64,000 bases of DNA from DSVZ01 sp037439785 (lineage in GTDB: Bacteria > Verrucomicrobiota > Verrucomicrobiia > Limisphaerales > J093): positions 1 through 64,000 of the forward strand of contig JBBIVJ010000019.1 in the NCBI GenBank assembly GCA_037439785.1, given 5' to 3'. The stretch's first letter is position 1; every line of letters begins with the position of its first letter. Below are positions 24,777 through 33,198 of this stretch, in pieces. The notes below the pieces were generated by a model. It ran no database searches, had not been told where the DNA came from, and saw only the letters and a program-made list of their open reading frames with translations. Made by a program: the position numbers and the translations under genes.

Positions 24777-25862
24777 TCAGGCCGGTTCCTGCTGGGTCAG
24801 GCAGTGCAGCGCTCCCAGGCCCAGTACCAGGTCCACGGCGTGGATGCCGATGACCAGGCGGTCGCGGAACAGTTCGCCCAGCAGGCCCAGGGCCTCACGG
24901 TCGCGTGGATCGTTGAAGGTGGGGACCAGCACGGCGTGGTTGGCAATGTAGAAGTTGGCGTAGCTGGCCGGCAACCGCTGGCCGTCGAAGAATAGTGGCG
25001 CGGGCATGGGCAGGGGGAGAATCTCGGGTTTCGAGCCGTCCTCCAGTCGCAGGTCGGCCACGCGCTCCCAGTTCTCCGCCAGCGAACGGTAGTTGACCTC
25101 GCGCCGGCGGGTCTCGCGCACCAGGACCAGGGTGCGCGGGTTCACGAACCGGGCCACATCGTCAATGTGCCCGTGGGTGTCGTCGCCGGCCGTACCGCGG
25201 GCCAGCCAGAAGACATGGCGGACGCCCAGGTAGCGGCGGAATGCGTCCTCGTAGTTTGCCCGGCCCAGGCCGGGGTTGCGCACCTGCACGCGCGGGTCGA
25301 GGTAACACTCCTCGGTGGTGAGCAGGGTGCCGCGGCCGTTGACCTCGATGCCGCCGCCTTCGAGCACGAAGTCGCGGCCGGCCACGCGGGCGTGGACCAG
25401 GGGGCGGCCCAGCCAGCGCGCGGCGAACTCCGGCACGCGTCGGTCAAGCTGCCAGTCGCGGTAGCGCGCCCAGCCGTTGAAGTGGAAATGGACGATGAGG
25501 GTGTCGCTGCGGCGGCCGAGGCGTCGCCGGACGAAGATCGGGCCGCAATCGCGGGTCCAGCCGCGGTTGGTGGGGTGGCGCAGGAAGTCCAGCTGCCGCA
25601 GATTCACCCCCGCGCGTTGCAGGTAGCGGCGGGCCTGACGCGCGGCGGCGGCGTCTCGGACCAGCAGGCGGACGCGTTCGCCCGGGGTGAGGTGGCGCAC
25701 GATTTCACCGTACACCCAGCGGATGGTGTCCAGCTTGCCGGGCCAGTCACTGGCCCGATGCGGCCAGGCCAGCCAGGTGGCTGCGTGGGGTTCCCATTCA
25801 GCGGGCAGGGCATAACCGAGGTAGGCAGGGGTGGGTTCGTCCGCGGGGGAAGCGGCAGCCAT
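24777..25862 (-). CDS. aguA: Agmatine deiminase / peptidyl-arginine deiminase family
   Basis: A 361-residue guanidino-modifying enzyme that would turn agmatine into N-carbamoylputrescine and ammonia on the way to putrescine. Conserved blocks: PAEWEPHAATWLAWPH, NRGWTRDCGPIFV, FNGWARY, FVLEGGGIEVNGRGTLLTTEECYLDP, GDDTHGHIDDVARFV and the catalytic cysteine in ALHCLTQQ (C354). Start ATG 25862 gives a 13-residue lead before YLGYALPAEW. The same family includes bacterial peptidyl-arginine deiminases, but length and blocks favour the agmatine enzyme. The hydrolase for the next step is not nearby. Confidence 0.92.
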   Translation of the reverse strand: MAAASPADEPTPAYLGYALPAEWEPHAATWLAWPHRASDWPGKLDTIRWVYGEIVRHLTPGERVRLLVRDAAAARQARRYLQRAGVNLRQLDFLRHPTNRGWTRDCGPIFVRRRLGRRSDTLIVHFHFNGWARYRDWQLDRRVPEFAARWLGRPLVHARVAGRDFVLEGGGIEVNGRGTLLTTEECYLDPRVQVRNPGLGRANYEDAFRRYLGVRHVFWLARGTAGDDTHGHIDDVARFVNPRTLVLVRETRRREVNYRSLAENWERVADLRLEDGSKPEILPLPMPAPLFFDGQRLPASYANFYIANHAVLVPTFNDPRDREALGLLGELFRDRLVIGIHAVDLVLGLGALHCLTQQEPA

Positions 25863-25873
25863 AGTGCGCGCCG

Positions 25874-25901
25874 AGGGTAGCGGGGCGGCGGGACTTGTCC
25901 A
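25874..25901 (-). promoter_or_regulatory. Candidate promoter of the agmatine deiminase gene
   Basis: Minus strand TGGACA (25896-25901), 16 bases, TACCCT (25874-25879), 11 bases from the ATG, so the leader would be only a few bases. Confidence 0.42.
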
Positions 25902-25935
25902 CGCCGCGTGCACGGCGACGGGGCCGCCTAAGCGA

Positions 25936-25964
25936 TTGCCTCGGTGCCGGGGCTCTGGCAGCCT
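25936..25964 (+). promoter_or_regulatory. Candidate promoter of the gene at 25978
   Basis: TTGCCT (25936-25941), 17 bases, CAGCCT (25959-25964), 13 bases before the ATG; divergent from the agmatine deiminase promoter. Confidence 0.33.
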
Positions 25965-25977
25965 GCGCTCCACGCTT

Positions 25978-26640
25978 ATGTCCAACGCCCCCTCCGGAAA
26001 AGGCCGCGGCTGCTTCTTCTACGGTTGCCTCACCCTGGTCATCCTGCTGGTGGTGGGCAGCTTGGGCCTGTACTTCGGCACCCGTTACCTGATCCAGCGC
26101 TGGGTGGTCCAGTACACCTCGCCTACCCCCATGACCCTGCCGCGGGTCGAGGGCACGCCCGAGGCAATCAGCGCGGTGCAGGACCGGTTCAAGGCGTTTG
26201 CCGAGGCGCTGAAAGCCGGGCGCCCTGTCGAGCCGCTTTCGCTCTCGGAGCGGGAGCTGAACCTGCTGATCAACCATGCCCCTCAGGCGCGGGACCTCAA
26301 GGACCACCTGCACGTGGCCATTGTGGACAACAAGCTGCGCGGCACCTTGAGCCTGCCGTTGGACAACTTGGGTTTCCGCTCCCTTAAGGGGCGCTACCTC
26401 AACGGCGTGGCCGAGATCAAACCGACGCTCGAAAACGGCGTGCTGCTGGTCACCCTGGAGACGTTCGAGGTCGCCGGCCGCCGCCTGCCCGAACAGGCGA
26501 TGGCTGCCCTCCGCACCCAGAATCTGGCCAAGGACCTGTACAAGGAAACCGCGACCGTCGAGCTGCTCAAAAAACTCGAGTCGGTGGTGGTGGCCGACGG
26601 CCGGCTGCTGGTTCGCCCGCGCACAACCGGCGGACCATGA
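25978..26640 (+). CDS. Unknown membrane-anchored protein
   Basis: A 220-residue protein with a short Gly/Ser/Lys N-terminus, one hydrophobic helix (CFFYGCLTLVILLVVGSLGLYFG, residues about 12-34, containing two cysteines) and an extracytoplasmic domain. The domain has LSLSERELNLLINHAPQARDLKDHLHVAIVDNKLRGTLSLPLDNLGF, a pattern common to uncharacterised proteins of Verrucomicrobia. Function unknown. Its end is convergent with rpsT, 54 bases away. Confidence 0.75.
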   Translation: MSNAPSGKGRGCFFYGCLTLVILLVVGSLGLYFGTRYLIQRWVVQYTSPTPMTLPRVEGTPEAISAVQDRFKAFAEALKAGRPVEPLSLSERELNLLINHAPQARDLKDHLHVAIVDNKLRGTLSLPLDNLGFRSLKGRYLNGVAEIKPTLENGVLLVTLETFEVAGRRLPEQAMAALRTQNLAKDLYKETATVELLKKLESVVVADGRLLVRPRTTGGP

Positions 26641-26694
26641 AGCAGTGCGGGGACCGCGTCGGGGGCCATCAGCGCCGCGACATGCCGGACTGCG

Positions 26695-26985
26695 TCAAGC
26701 CGCCGGGGCGGGGGCGGCCGGGGAGGAGACCCCCTTCAGCTTGCAGGAAAGTCGCGACTTCTTGCGGTCGGCGGTGCGCCAATGGATCACGCCGGTCTTG
26801 GCCGCCTTGTCCAGGGCGGAAACCACCAGCCGCAGGGCCGTGGTGGCGGCCTCTTGTTGTCGGTCCGCCAGCGCCTGCAGGTAGCGCTTCTCCAGGGTCT
26901 TCAGGCGCGACTTGACGCTGTGATTGCGGGCGGCGCGCCGGGCGTTCACGCGGACCCGGCGGGCGGCGGATGCGGTTCTGGGCAT
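26695..26985 (-). CDS. rpsT: 30S ribosomal protein S20
   Basis: A 96-residue basic protein of the 30S body. RRVRVNARRAARNHSVKSRLKTLEKRYLQAL and SALDKAAKTGVIHWRTADRKKSRL match the two long S20 helices; HWRTADRKKSRL replaces the commoner HKNKAARKKSRL. A Pro/Ala tail closes the protein. Single-gene unit with convergent and same-strand neighbours of unrelated function. Confidence 0.93.
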   Translation of the reverse strand: MPRTASAARRVRVNARRAARNHSVKSRLKTLEKRYLQALADRQQEAATTALRLVVSALDKAAKTGVIHWRTADRKKSRLSCKLKGVSSPAAPAPAA

Positions 26986-27119
26986 AGCGTTATCGTGTCA
27001 AAGGCCGGAGACGGTACCCAAGGCCGGGGCGCTGTCAACGGCGGGTTTGGGCGGCCACCCGGCCTCCGCCTCCGCCGCTTTCCGGAAGCGCGGCATGGCT
27101 CCCGGGCCCGCCGTGCGGG

Positions 27120-27554
27120 TCAGATGGCATAACGATCCACGATCTCTTCGGGCAGGGGCACGGCCCGGCCGGTCTGCAGGTCCACCAGGGTGAAGTGACA
27201 CCAGCCGTTGGCGGCCAGCTTGCCGTTGGCCTGCTTGAGGATTTCAAACTCGACGTGCACCCCGTCACGGAAGAACTCCTGAATCCACGTCCGCACGCGG
27301 AAACGTTCACCGAAGCGGAGCGGGCGTTTGTACTCGAAATGGGCCGTGCGGGTGTACCACCCCAGTCCACGGGCGAGGAACACCTCCATGCCCATGCCGT
27401 AGCAGCGCTCCATCTGGTCGCACCGCGCCGCCAGCACGTAATCCAGGTAACGGCTGGCGTGGACGTGCTGCATCATGTCCAGGTCGTCCGGCCGCACCTG
27501 CAGTTCGGTTTCGAAGCGGCTGCGCCCCGGCTCGGGCAACGGCGCAGAATTCAT
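27120..27554 (-). CDS. Hotdog-fold acyl-CoA thioesterase (YbgC/4HBT-like)
   Basis: A 144-residue hotdog protein. ELQVRPDDLDMMQHVHASRYLDYVLAARCDQM corresponds to the catalytic segment of YbgC-type thioesterases, with an aspartate ahead of the helix, and AHFEYKRPLRFGERFRVRTWIQEF and FTLVDLQTGRAVPLPEEI are the usual strands. Likely hydrolyses acyl-CoA esters in the cytoplasm. Its ATG overlaps the stop of the GrpE-like gene by 4 bases (ATGA), so the two are coupled. Confidence 0.88.
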   Translation of the reverse strand: MNSAPLPEPGRSRFETELQVRPDDLDMMQHVHASRYLDYVLAARCDQMERCYGMGMEVFLARGLGWYTRTAHFEYKRPLRFGERFRVRTWIQEFFRDGVHVEFEILKQANGKLAANGWCHFTLVDLQTGRAVPLPEEIVDRYAI

Positions 27555-28531
27555 GGCGCGGGCGGCGGGGCCGGTGCGGGGTTGCGCGGGTTCGGCGCGG
27601 AGGCGGCCGGCGGCGGAGTGGCGGGGGCGGGGGCGTCCAGGGAAATCAGGTCCGGCTGGCGGGGCTCGGTCTGGCCGGCTTGCGCCGCGGGAGGGAGGGT
27701 GGTGAAGGCCGCGGCCTCGGCGGATACCGGCGCGCCGGCGTCGGGGCCGGGCGCGACCCGTACGACGATGCGGCGGAGCACTTGTCCCTGGTAGGTGTAG
27801 CCGGGGCCGATGGTCTCGGCGACCACCGGATGGGAGGGCAGGGGGGTGTTGGGTTCGAACAGGTCGTGGGCGGTGGGGTTGAAGGGCGTGCCGGCTTCGG
27901 CCACATGCGGGACCAGTCCCACGCGGCGGGCGGCGTCGCGGCAGGCGTTTTGAAAAGCGGCGATCTGTTCGATGAGCTGCGGCTTGCCCGAGCGCAGGGC
28001 GGCGCTGAACAGGGCGTGCACGTGGTCCAGCATCCTCACGGCGGCCTGGAGCCAGTCGCCCTCGGCGCGGCGCAGCTTGCTGACCTCGAGCTGGAGGTGC
28101 TGGCGTTCGGCCGCCTGGGCCTGCTCGAAGAATTTCTGGAAGCCGCGCGCCTCGGAGGTGATGCGTTCGCCGATTTCGCCGGCGGCCTGGAGGGTGCGCT
28201 GGGCCTGGTCCTCGGCGTGCTGCCACAGGCCCGCCACCCGCTCGATGCGTTGCACCACTGCCTCGAGCTGCTGGATGCGGCTGGCGGCGTCGGCCAGGTC
28301 GGCCCGTTCTTCGCGGGCCATCTCCGCGCGGTGCCGGAGCACAAACGGCCACACCCCGAGGGCCGCGCCCAGCGCGGTGCAGGCGGCGGCGGCGGCCAGT
28401 TCGTAAAGCTGCATCGGCCGGTGCGCCTGGGTGTACACCAGCCAGGCGGCGGTCAGGAGGATGACGTCGCTGACCCAAAACGCGGCGTACGCGGCGAAGC
28501 TGGGGGTGGAGCGGGCGGCCGTTTCGCTCAT
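27551..28531 (-). CDS. Membrane-anchored GrpE-like coiled-coil protein
   Basis: A 326-residue protein with an unusual layout: two hydrophobic helices (about 15-35 and 42-65), a long charged coiled coil (70-155), then a region like the beta-domain of GrpE (about 190-262: CRDAARRVGLVPHVAEAGTPFNPTAHD, ETIGPGYTYQGQVLRRIVVRVA) and a Pro/Ala tail. GrpE is the nucleotide exchange factor of DnaK, and its coiled-coil plus beta-domain order is kept here, but GrpE is normally soluble and about 190 residues. This may be a membrane-tethered exchange factor or a protein that has reused the fold. ATG 28531 places MSETAARSTPSF before the first helix. Confidence 0.7.
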   Translation of the reverse strand: MSETAARSTPSFAAYAAFWVSDVILLTAAWLVYTQAHRPMQLYELAAAAACTALGAALGVWPFVLRHRAEMAREERADLADAASRIQQLEAVVQRIERVAGLWQHAEDQAQRTLQAAGEIGERITSEARGFQKFFEQAQAAERQHLQLEVSKLRRAEGDWLQAAVRMLDHVHALFSAALRSGKPQLIEQIAAFQNACRDAARRVGLVPHVAEAGTPFNPTAHDLFEPNTPLPSHPVVAETIGPGYTYQGQVLRRIVVRVAPGPDAGAPVSAEAAAFTTLPPAAQAGQTEPRQPDLISLDAPAPATPPPAASAPNPRNPAPAPPPAP

Positions 28532-28586
28532 GGCAGGGCGGCAGGGTAGAGACGTCCGGTGCGGGCTGGCCAATGAAAAACGCGCC

Positions 28587-29375
28587 TCAGGCAGCGGGCG
28601 GCTCCGGCCCCTCGAGGGGGAAACGCTTCAGGCCGGTGACCTGGCAGAAAGCCAGCCAGAGGAACTGGGGATTGGTGGTCAGGTACCGGCGCCAGAGCCG
28701 GCGCGGCTCGGCCGCCAGCCGGAACAACCATTCCAGTCCGGCCCGTTGCATCCAGCGCGGGGCCTGGGCCACCCGCCCCGAGTGGAAATCAAACGCCGCG
28801 CCCACGCCCAGCATGACCGTGGTCTCCAGTCGTCCCAGGTGCGCGGCCATGAAGCGGTCCTGCTTGGGCGAGCTGATGCCCACCCAGAAAAAGTCCGGCC
28901 GCACCGCGGCCACCTGCGCCGCCAGCGCGGCCTCCTCCTCCGCGTTGAGGGGGCGGAACGGCGGGGTGTACGTCCCCACGATGCGCACCCTGGGGAAGCG
29001 CACCTCCAACCGGGCGCGCAATTCCTCGACCACGCCGGGGCGGCCACCGAACAGGAAGTGCGAATGCCCGGTTTGCTCGGTCCAGCGAAAGGTGTCCAGC
29101 ATCAGGTCCGGCCCGTACACGCGATCCATTTCCCGGTGCCCCGCCAACTTGCCCGCCCAGACCAACGGCATGCCGTCCGGGGTCGTCAACAGCGACCGAT
29201 TGAAGATGACCCGCAGGGCGGGGTCGTGCCGGGCCTCGATCACCCCGTGGACGGTGGTGACGCAGACATAGCCGCGGCGGCCCTCCCGCACCGCGGCCTG
29301 CAGGACCGCACGGGCACGTTCCAGGTTGAGCACGCTCACCCCCACGCCCAGCACGTTGACCCGGGGCACTTGCAT
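28587..29375 (-). CDS. WecG/TagA/CpsF-family glycosyltransferase
   Basis: A 262-residue GT26 enzyme that transfers a sugar (often N-acetylmannosamine-type) to a lipid-linked acceptor in cell-surface polymer synthesis. Family blocks: VNVLGVGVSVLNLERA, YVCVTTVHGVIEARHDPALR, LTTPDGMPLVWAGKL, RVYGPDLMLDTF, HFLFGGRPGVVEELR, GTYTPPFRPL, FFWVGISSPKQDRFM and MLGVGAAFDFHSGRVAQAPRWMQRAGLEWLFRL. The ATG at 29375 directly precedes QVPRVNVLGVGV. A well-formed promoter lies 9-37 bases upstream. Confidence 0.94.
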   Translation of the reverse strand: MQVPRVNVLGVGVSVLNLERARAVLQAAVREGRRGYVCVTTVHGVIEARHDPALRVIFNRSLLTTPDGMPLVWAGKLAGHREMDRVYGPDLMLDTFRWTEQTGHSHFLFGGRPGVVEELRARLEVRFPRVRIVGTYTPPFRPLNAEEEAALAAQVAAVRPDFFWVGISSPKQDRFMAAHLGRLETTVMLGVGAAFDFHSGRVAQAPRWMQRAGLEWLFRLAAEPRRLWRRYLTTNPQFLWLAFCQVTGLKRFPLEGPEPPAA

Positions 29376-29613
29376 CCTCGCGCAGCCTACCCGGCGGAGT
29401 GGGAGCGGGCAACCTGGCCGTTCCACCGGGCCAGCGTCCGGCAGCAGGGGATGTCCCGAGGCGAGCCATCCCAAGTCCGAAGTCCGAAGTCTAAGGCCCG
29501 AGCCCGGCGGCCACGGCGCGCCTCGACCCTGCCCAATGCCCATTCCCCGCTCCTCTTCACCCTTTTCACCTTCTTACCCTTTCACCCTTTCACCTTTTGA
29601 CCTTTTCACCCCC
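29376..29613. repeat. Promoter plus low-complexity repeats
   Basis: The left end is the WecG-type gene promoter. Then come AAGTCCGAAGTCCGAAGTC units (29473-29491) and a pyrimidine-rich CTTTTCACC/CCTTTCACC tract (29545-29632) that runs into the last codons of the GH13 gene. The same two motifs occur near 18933-19118 and, inverted, near 15346. Confidence 0.7.
29384..29412 (-). promoter_or_regulatory. Promoter of the WecG-type gene
   Basis: Minus strand TTGCCC (29407-29412), exact 17-base spacer, TAGGCT (29384-29389). The transcript would begin within a few bases of the ATG. Confidence 0.48.
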
Positions 29614-31290
29614 TTAACCTTTCCCCTCGCCTGCTCGTTCCAGCCAAACGAAGTCCCACGGGGCCAGCGTCACGGCCGGCCAGGGGCCCGTGGCGGGAAG
29701 GCGAACCGTCTGGCCGCTGACGTTGTGCAGGCACCAGACCTCGGCGTGGCCCTCGCGGGCCTGGCGGTGGACGGTGAAAACCCGCCGGTCCAGCTCCGGG
29801 TACGCCGCCGGAGCCGCGGGCGCAAACGCGGGGTGGGCGCTGCGCCGCGCCAGCAGGGTCCGCAACCCTTGAAAAACCCGGGCCCGCAGCGACCCCGCTT
29901 CCGCCAGTTCCGCCTCCAGCCGCGCCCGCTCAAGTTTTTCCCGGTTGATGCGGCGGGGCATGCCGCTGCGCTCGGCGCCGGGGCGATCGCCGCGGGAGCC
30001 GAACAGCGAGTGGAAGTACAATCCCGGCACCCCCGGCAGGCTCAGCATGAGGGCCTGAGCGGTGAGGAAGCGGCGCGCGGCCACCTCGAGCGGTTCGGCG
30101 GCGGCGGGGTTGGAGAGGGCGTCCAGGTAATTGAGGTTCAGTTCGTAGGGGGCTTGCGAGCCATCCGGCAGGTGCTTGTAGGAGACCAGGCCGCCGTGGG
30201 CCCGGGCCCCTGCCACCAGGGCGTCCACCGCACTTTCGGGCAGCAATCCCCGGATGGGGTTCAGCCCGATGCCATCGTGCGAGGCCAGGAAGTTGAAGAA
30301 CGTCGTCTGGTCCGAGGGGGGCCGGAGCGTCTGCGCCCAGTGGGTCAGGGCGGTGGCGTCGCCGGTGAGGCAGGCGTGCAGCACCAGCGGCGGCAGGGCG
30401 AAGTTATAGACCAGGTGGGCCTCGTCGGTGCCGTGACCGAAGTACGCCACGTTGTCGGCGTGGGGGACGTTGGTTTCGGTGATGAGCCGGACGGCGGGGG
30501 CCAGCGCCTCGAGCACCGCCCGCCAGAACCGCACCACCGCGTGGGTCTGCGGCAGGTGCAGGCAGGGGGTGCCGATTTCTTTCCACAAAAACGCGATGGC
30601 ATCCAGGCGGAGGAACCGCGCACCGCGGGCGACATAAAACAGCAACGCCCCGGTCACCCGCAGCAGCACCCCCGGATGGTGGTAGTTGAGGTCCACCTGA
30701 TCGGCACTGAAGGTGGTCCAAACCCGCCGGCGGCCGTCCGCGGTGGCAAACTCGGTCAGCAGCGGCTGCGCCCGGGGACGCACCACGGCGGAGAGGTCGG
30801 GCGTGCCCTCGACCGTCACGAAAAAGTCTCGGAACTCGGGGTCGCCGGCCAGGAAGCGGCGAAACCACTCGCTCTGCGCGGAGAGGTGGTTGACCACGCC
30901 GTCGAACATCAGTTCGAAGTCCCGCCCCAGCCGCTCGAGCTCCGCCCACGTGCCAAGGGCGGGGTCCACGGCGGAGTAGTCCTTGACCGCGAAGCCGTCA
31001 TCGGACGACCACGGGTAAAACGGCAGCAGGTGCAGGCCGCTGACCACGCCGCGGAGGTGGCGGGCGGCGAAATCCCCCAGCGTTTCCAGCGGCCGCCGGT
31101 CCGGTTCGCGCAGTTGGTCCGCGTAAGTGATGAGCAGGGCCGTGCGCGCGGTCAGCGGGGCGGGCGCCAGCACGGCCGCGGGTATCTGGGAGCGGTACTG
31201 CTCGCAAAGGGCCTCGAACCGGGGGGCCCACTGCCGGGCGGTGGCCTCCCCGTAAATCGCTCGCAAGGCATCAACTATCCGTGGTGACAT
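29614..31290 (-). CDS. GH13 subfamily 18 sugar phosphorylase (sucrose/glucosylglycerate type)
   Basis: A 558-residue amylase-fold enzyme that splits an alpha-glucoside with phosphate to release glucose 1-phosphate. The catalytic triad is visible: nucleophile D230 in FLRLDAIAF, acid/base E272 in LITETN, and transition-state D339 in ASHDGIGL; GVVNHLSAQSEWF and PFYPWSSDDGFAVKDY are typical of GH13_18, which includes sucrose phosphorylase, sucrose 6-phosphate phosphorylase and glucosylglycerate phosphorylase. There is no signal peptide. ATG 31290 gives the expected N-terminus. Exact donor cannot be told; glucosylglycerate is common in stress-tolerant bacteria. Confidence 0.92.
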   Translation of the reverse strand: MSPRIVDALRAIYGEATARQWAPRFEALCEQYRSQIPAAVLAPAPLTARTALLITYADQLREPDRRPLETLGDFAARHLRGVVSGLHLLPFYPWSSDDGFAVKDYSAVDPALGTWAELERLGRDFELMFDGVVNHLSAQSEWFRRFLAGDPEFRDFFVTVEGTPDLSAVVRPRAQPLLTEFATADGRRRVWTTFSADQVDLNYHHPGVLLRVTGALLFYVARGARFLRLDAIAFLWKEIGTPCLHLPQTHAVVRFWRAVLEALAPAVRLITETNVPHADNVAYFGHGTDEAHLVYNFALPPLVLHACLTGDATALTHWAQTLRPPSDQTTFFNFLASHDGIGLNPIRGLLPESAVDALVAGARAHGGLVSYKHLPDGSQAPYELNLNYLDALSNPAAAEPLEVAARRFLTAQALMLSLPGVPGLYFHSLFGSRGDRPGAERSGMPRRINREKLERARLEAELAEAGSLRARVFQGLRTLLARRSAHPAFAPAAPAAYPELDRRVFTVHRQAREGHAEVWCLHNVSGQTVRLPATGPWPAVTLAPWDFVWLERAGEGKG

Positions 31291-31296
31291 GCCAGC

Positions 31297-31325
31297 ACCC
31301 TAGCCGCCGCGGCCGGGGCGGGAAA
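31297..31325 (-). promoter_or_regulatory. Candidate promoter of the GH13 gene
   Basis: TAGGGT (31297-31302) on the minus strand lies 6 bases before the ATG, with a weak TTTCCC at 31320-31325 (17-base spacer). If used, the mRNA starts at the ATG. Confidence 0.35.
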
Positions 31326-31401
31326 GCCCGCGCCGTCGGCGCATGTGCACCGGCACGAGGGCATTTGCATCCCGGCGGGGTGTGGCGCATTGTCCGCGGC
31401 C

Positions 31402-31917
31402 ATGTGGTGCCGTTGGTGGCTGAATTGGGAACGAGGCCTGGTGTACCAGGCCATCCGGCTCACGCGCTTGCGACACGAGAGCGAACGGGTGGCGCGGGGG
31501 TTCACCGCGGGGCTGGTGGTGCATTTCTTCCCGACCTTCGGCTTTGGGGCCCTGATCTCCGGCTTCCTGGCGCGGCTGGTGGGGGGGAACTTAGTGGCCG
31601 GGCTGGTGGGCGGGGTGCTGCTGGCTTTCGCCTGGCCCCTGCTGTTTCTGCTGAACCTCTGGACCGGCAGCCTCCTGTTTCCGCCCGCCCAGCCCGTCCC
31701 CGAGCTGGGCAGCGTCACGCCCCACATCTGGCGGGTGCTGGGGTGGGGCAAGACGTTCACCGTCGGAGCGCTGCTGAACAGCGTGGTGGTCGGCGGGGGG
31801 GTGTACCTGCTGCTGCGGCTGTTGTATGCCGAGACGCGCCCCGCCGCGCTGGCCTGGTTCCGCCGCCACGCCCGCGAGCACCAACGCCGGTTCCGCCCGC
31901 GCCGCCCCGCCGGCTGA
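31402..31917 (+). CDS. DUF2062 membrane protein
   Basis: A 171-residue membrane protein of the DUF2062 family. ARGFTAGLVVHFFPTFGFGALISGFLARLVGGNLVAGLVGGVLLAF shows the Gly/Pro-rich double helix of the family, followed by a third and fourth helix (TFTVGALLNSVVVGGGVYLLLRLL) and a basic tail. Members often sit beside polysaccharide or glycosyltransferase genes, but no clear role is known. ATG 31402 starts MWCRWWLNWERGLVYQAIRL; a -35/-10-like pair TTGCAT-N17-CATTGT lies at 31365-31393. Confidence 0.8.
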   Translation: MWCRWWLNWERGLVYQAIRLTRLRHESERVARGFTAGLVVHFFPTFGFGALISGFLARLVGGNLVAGLVGGVLLAFAWPLLFLLNLWTGSLLFPPAQPVPELGSVTPHIWRVLGWGKTFTVGALLNSVVVGGGVYLLLRLLYAETRPAALAWFRRHAREHQRRFRPRRPAG

Positions 31918-31927
31918 GGGCGCGGGG

Positions 31928-31956
31928 TTGTTACCCCCGCCCCGGACTGGCATAAA
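31928..31956 (+). promoter_or_regulatory. Promoter of the hisF-hisI-trpE operon
   Basis: TTGTTA (31928-31933), 17-base spacer, CATAAA (31951-31956). The hisF GTG begins 7 bases after the -10, so the message is predicted to be leaderless; no ribosome-binding site is seen. Confidence 0.45.
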
Positions 31957-31962
31957 CGCGCC

Positions 31963-32748
31963 GTGCTGGCCAAGCGAGTCATCCCCTGTCTGGACGTCCA
32001 CGCCGGCCAGGTCACGCGCGGGGTGCAATTCGGCCGGGCCGAATGCGGCGAACTGCGCAACCTGGGCGACCCGGTACAACTGGCCCTGGCGTACAACGCC
32101 CAGGGGGCGGACGAGCTGGTCTTCTTCGACATCACCGCCAGCGCGCACGGCCGGGCTACGATGGTGCAGGTGATCGAACAGGTGGCCGCCCAGTGTTTCA
32201 TGCCGCTGACGGTGGGCGGCGGCATCCGCTCGGTCGAGGACATGGGGGTCATGCTCCAGGCCGGCGCCGACAAGGTGAGCATCAACACCGCCGCCCTGGC
32301 CGAGCCAGAGCTGGTCCGCGCCGGCGCGGCCAAGTTCGGCAGCCAGTGTATCGTGGTTTCCATTGACTGCCGCCGCATCGGCCCCGACATCTGGCAGGTC
32401 TTCAGCCACGGCGGCCGCCGGCCCACCGGCTGGGAGGCCGTGGCCTGGGCGCGCCGGGCGGTCGAACTGGGCGCGGGAGAGATCGTGCTCAACAGCATTG
32501 ACGCCGACGGCACCAAGGCCGGGTACGACCTCGAGATCACCCGACGGGTGAGTCAGGCGGTACCCGTGCCGGTGGTGGCCAGCGGCGGGGCGGGGCACCT
32601 GGACCACCTGGTGCAGGTCCTGCAAATCGGCCGGGCCGACGCCGTGCTGGCGGCCAGCATCTTCCACGAAGGCACCTACACCGTCGCCCAGGTGAAACGG
32701 CACCTCCACGCCGCGGGCATCCCCGTGCGGTTGCGCCCGGGCGATTGA
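31963..32748 (+). CDS. hisF: Imidazole glycerol phosphate synthase subunit HisF
   Basis: A 261-residue TIM barrel that, with HisH, makes imidazole glycerol phosphate and AICAR in histidine synthesis. Catalytic aspartates D11 (PCLDVHAG) and D135 (VVSIDCRR) are present, with PLTVGGGIRSVEDM and NSIDADGTKAGYDLE as phosphate-binding loops. GTG start at 31963. hisH is not adjacent. It leads an operon with hisI, a membrane protein and trpE. Confidence 0.97.
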   Translation: MLAKRVIPCLDVHAGQVTRGVQFGRAECGELRNLGDPVQLALAYNAQGADELVFFDITASAHGRATMVQVIEQVAAQCFMPLTVGGGIRSVEDMGVMLQAGADKVSINTAALAEPELVRAGAAKFGSQCIVVSIDCRRIGPDIWQVFSHGGRRPTGWEAVAWARRAVELGAGEIVLNSIDADGTKAGYDLEITRRVSQAVPVPVVASGGAGHLDHLVQVLQIGRADAVLAASIFHEGTYTVAQVKRHLHAAGIPVRLRPGD

Positions 32749-32793
32749 GCGGTCCCTGCAATTCCACTGGCAGGCCGCGCCGGCCCCGGCACA

Positions 32794-33198
32794 ATGACCG
32801 CGCCCAACATGAGTGCCCTGGATCAGCTCAAGTTCAACGCGGACGGGCTTCTCCCCGCCATCATACAGGACCAGAACACCGGCCGGGTGCTGATGATGGC
32901 CTGGATGAACCGGGCCGCCCTGGAAAAAACCCTCGAAACCGGCCGCACCTGGTTTTGGAGCCGGTCCCGGCAGCAATTCTGGATGAAAGGCGAAACCAGC
33001 GGCCACGTGCAGGTGGTGCGGGACGTGGCGGTGGATTGCGACGGGGACACGCTGCTCATCCAGGTCGAGCAGACCGGCGCGGCCTGCCACGAGGGGTACC
33101 GCTCCTGTTTCTTCCGCTCGCTGAGCGGCTCGCCGCCGGCCTGGCGCGAGACCGAACCGCGCCTGGTGCAACCCGAGCAGGTGTACGGCAAGCCATGA
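32794..33198 (+). CDS. hisI: Phosphoribosyl-AMP cyclohydrolase HisI
   Basis: A 134-residue enzyme opening the purine ring of phosphoribosyl-AMP. Metal sites are seen in VAVDCDGDTLLIQVEQ (three-carboxylate block) and ACHEGYRSCFFR (zinc cysteines). It has no fused HisE pyrophosphohydrolase domain. The ATG at 32794 has an alternative at 32809; the later one starts MSALDQLKFNADGLLPAII. Its stop overlaps the next ATG as ATGA. Confidence 0.95.
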   Translation: MTAPNMSALDQLKFNADGLLPAIIQDQNTGRVLMMAWMNRAALEKTLETGRTWFWSRSRQQFWMKGETSGHVQVVRDVAVDCDGDTLLIQVEQTGAACHEGYRSCFFRSLSGSPPAWRETEPRLVQPEQVYGKP

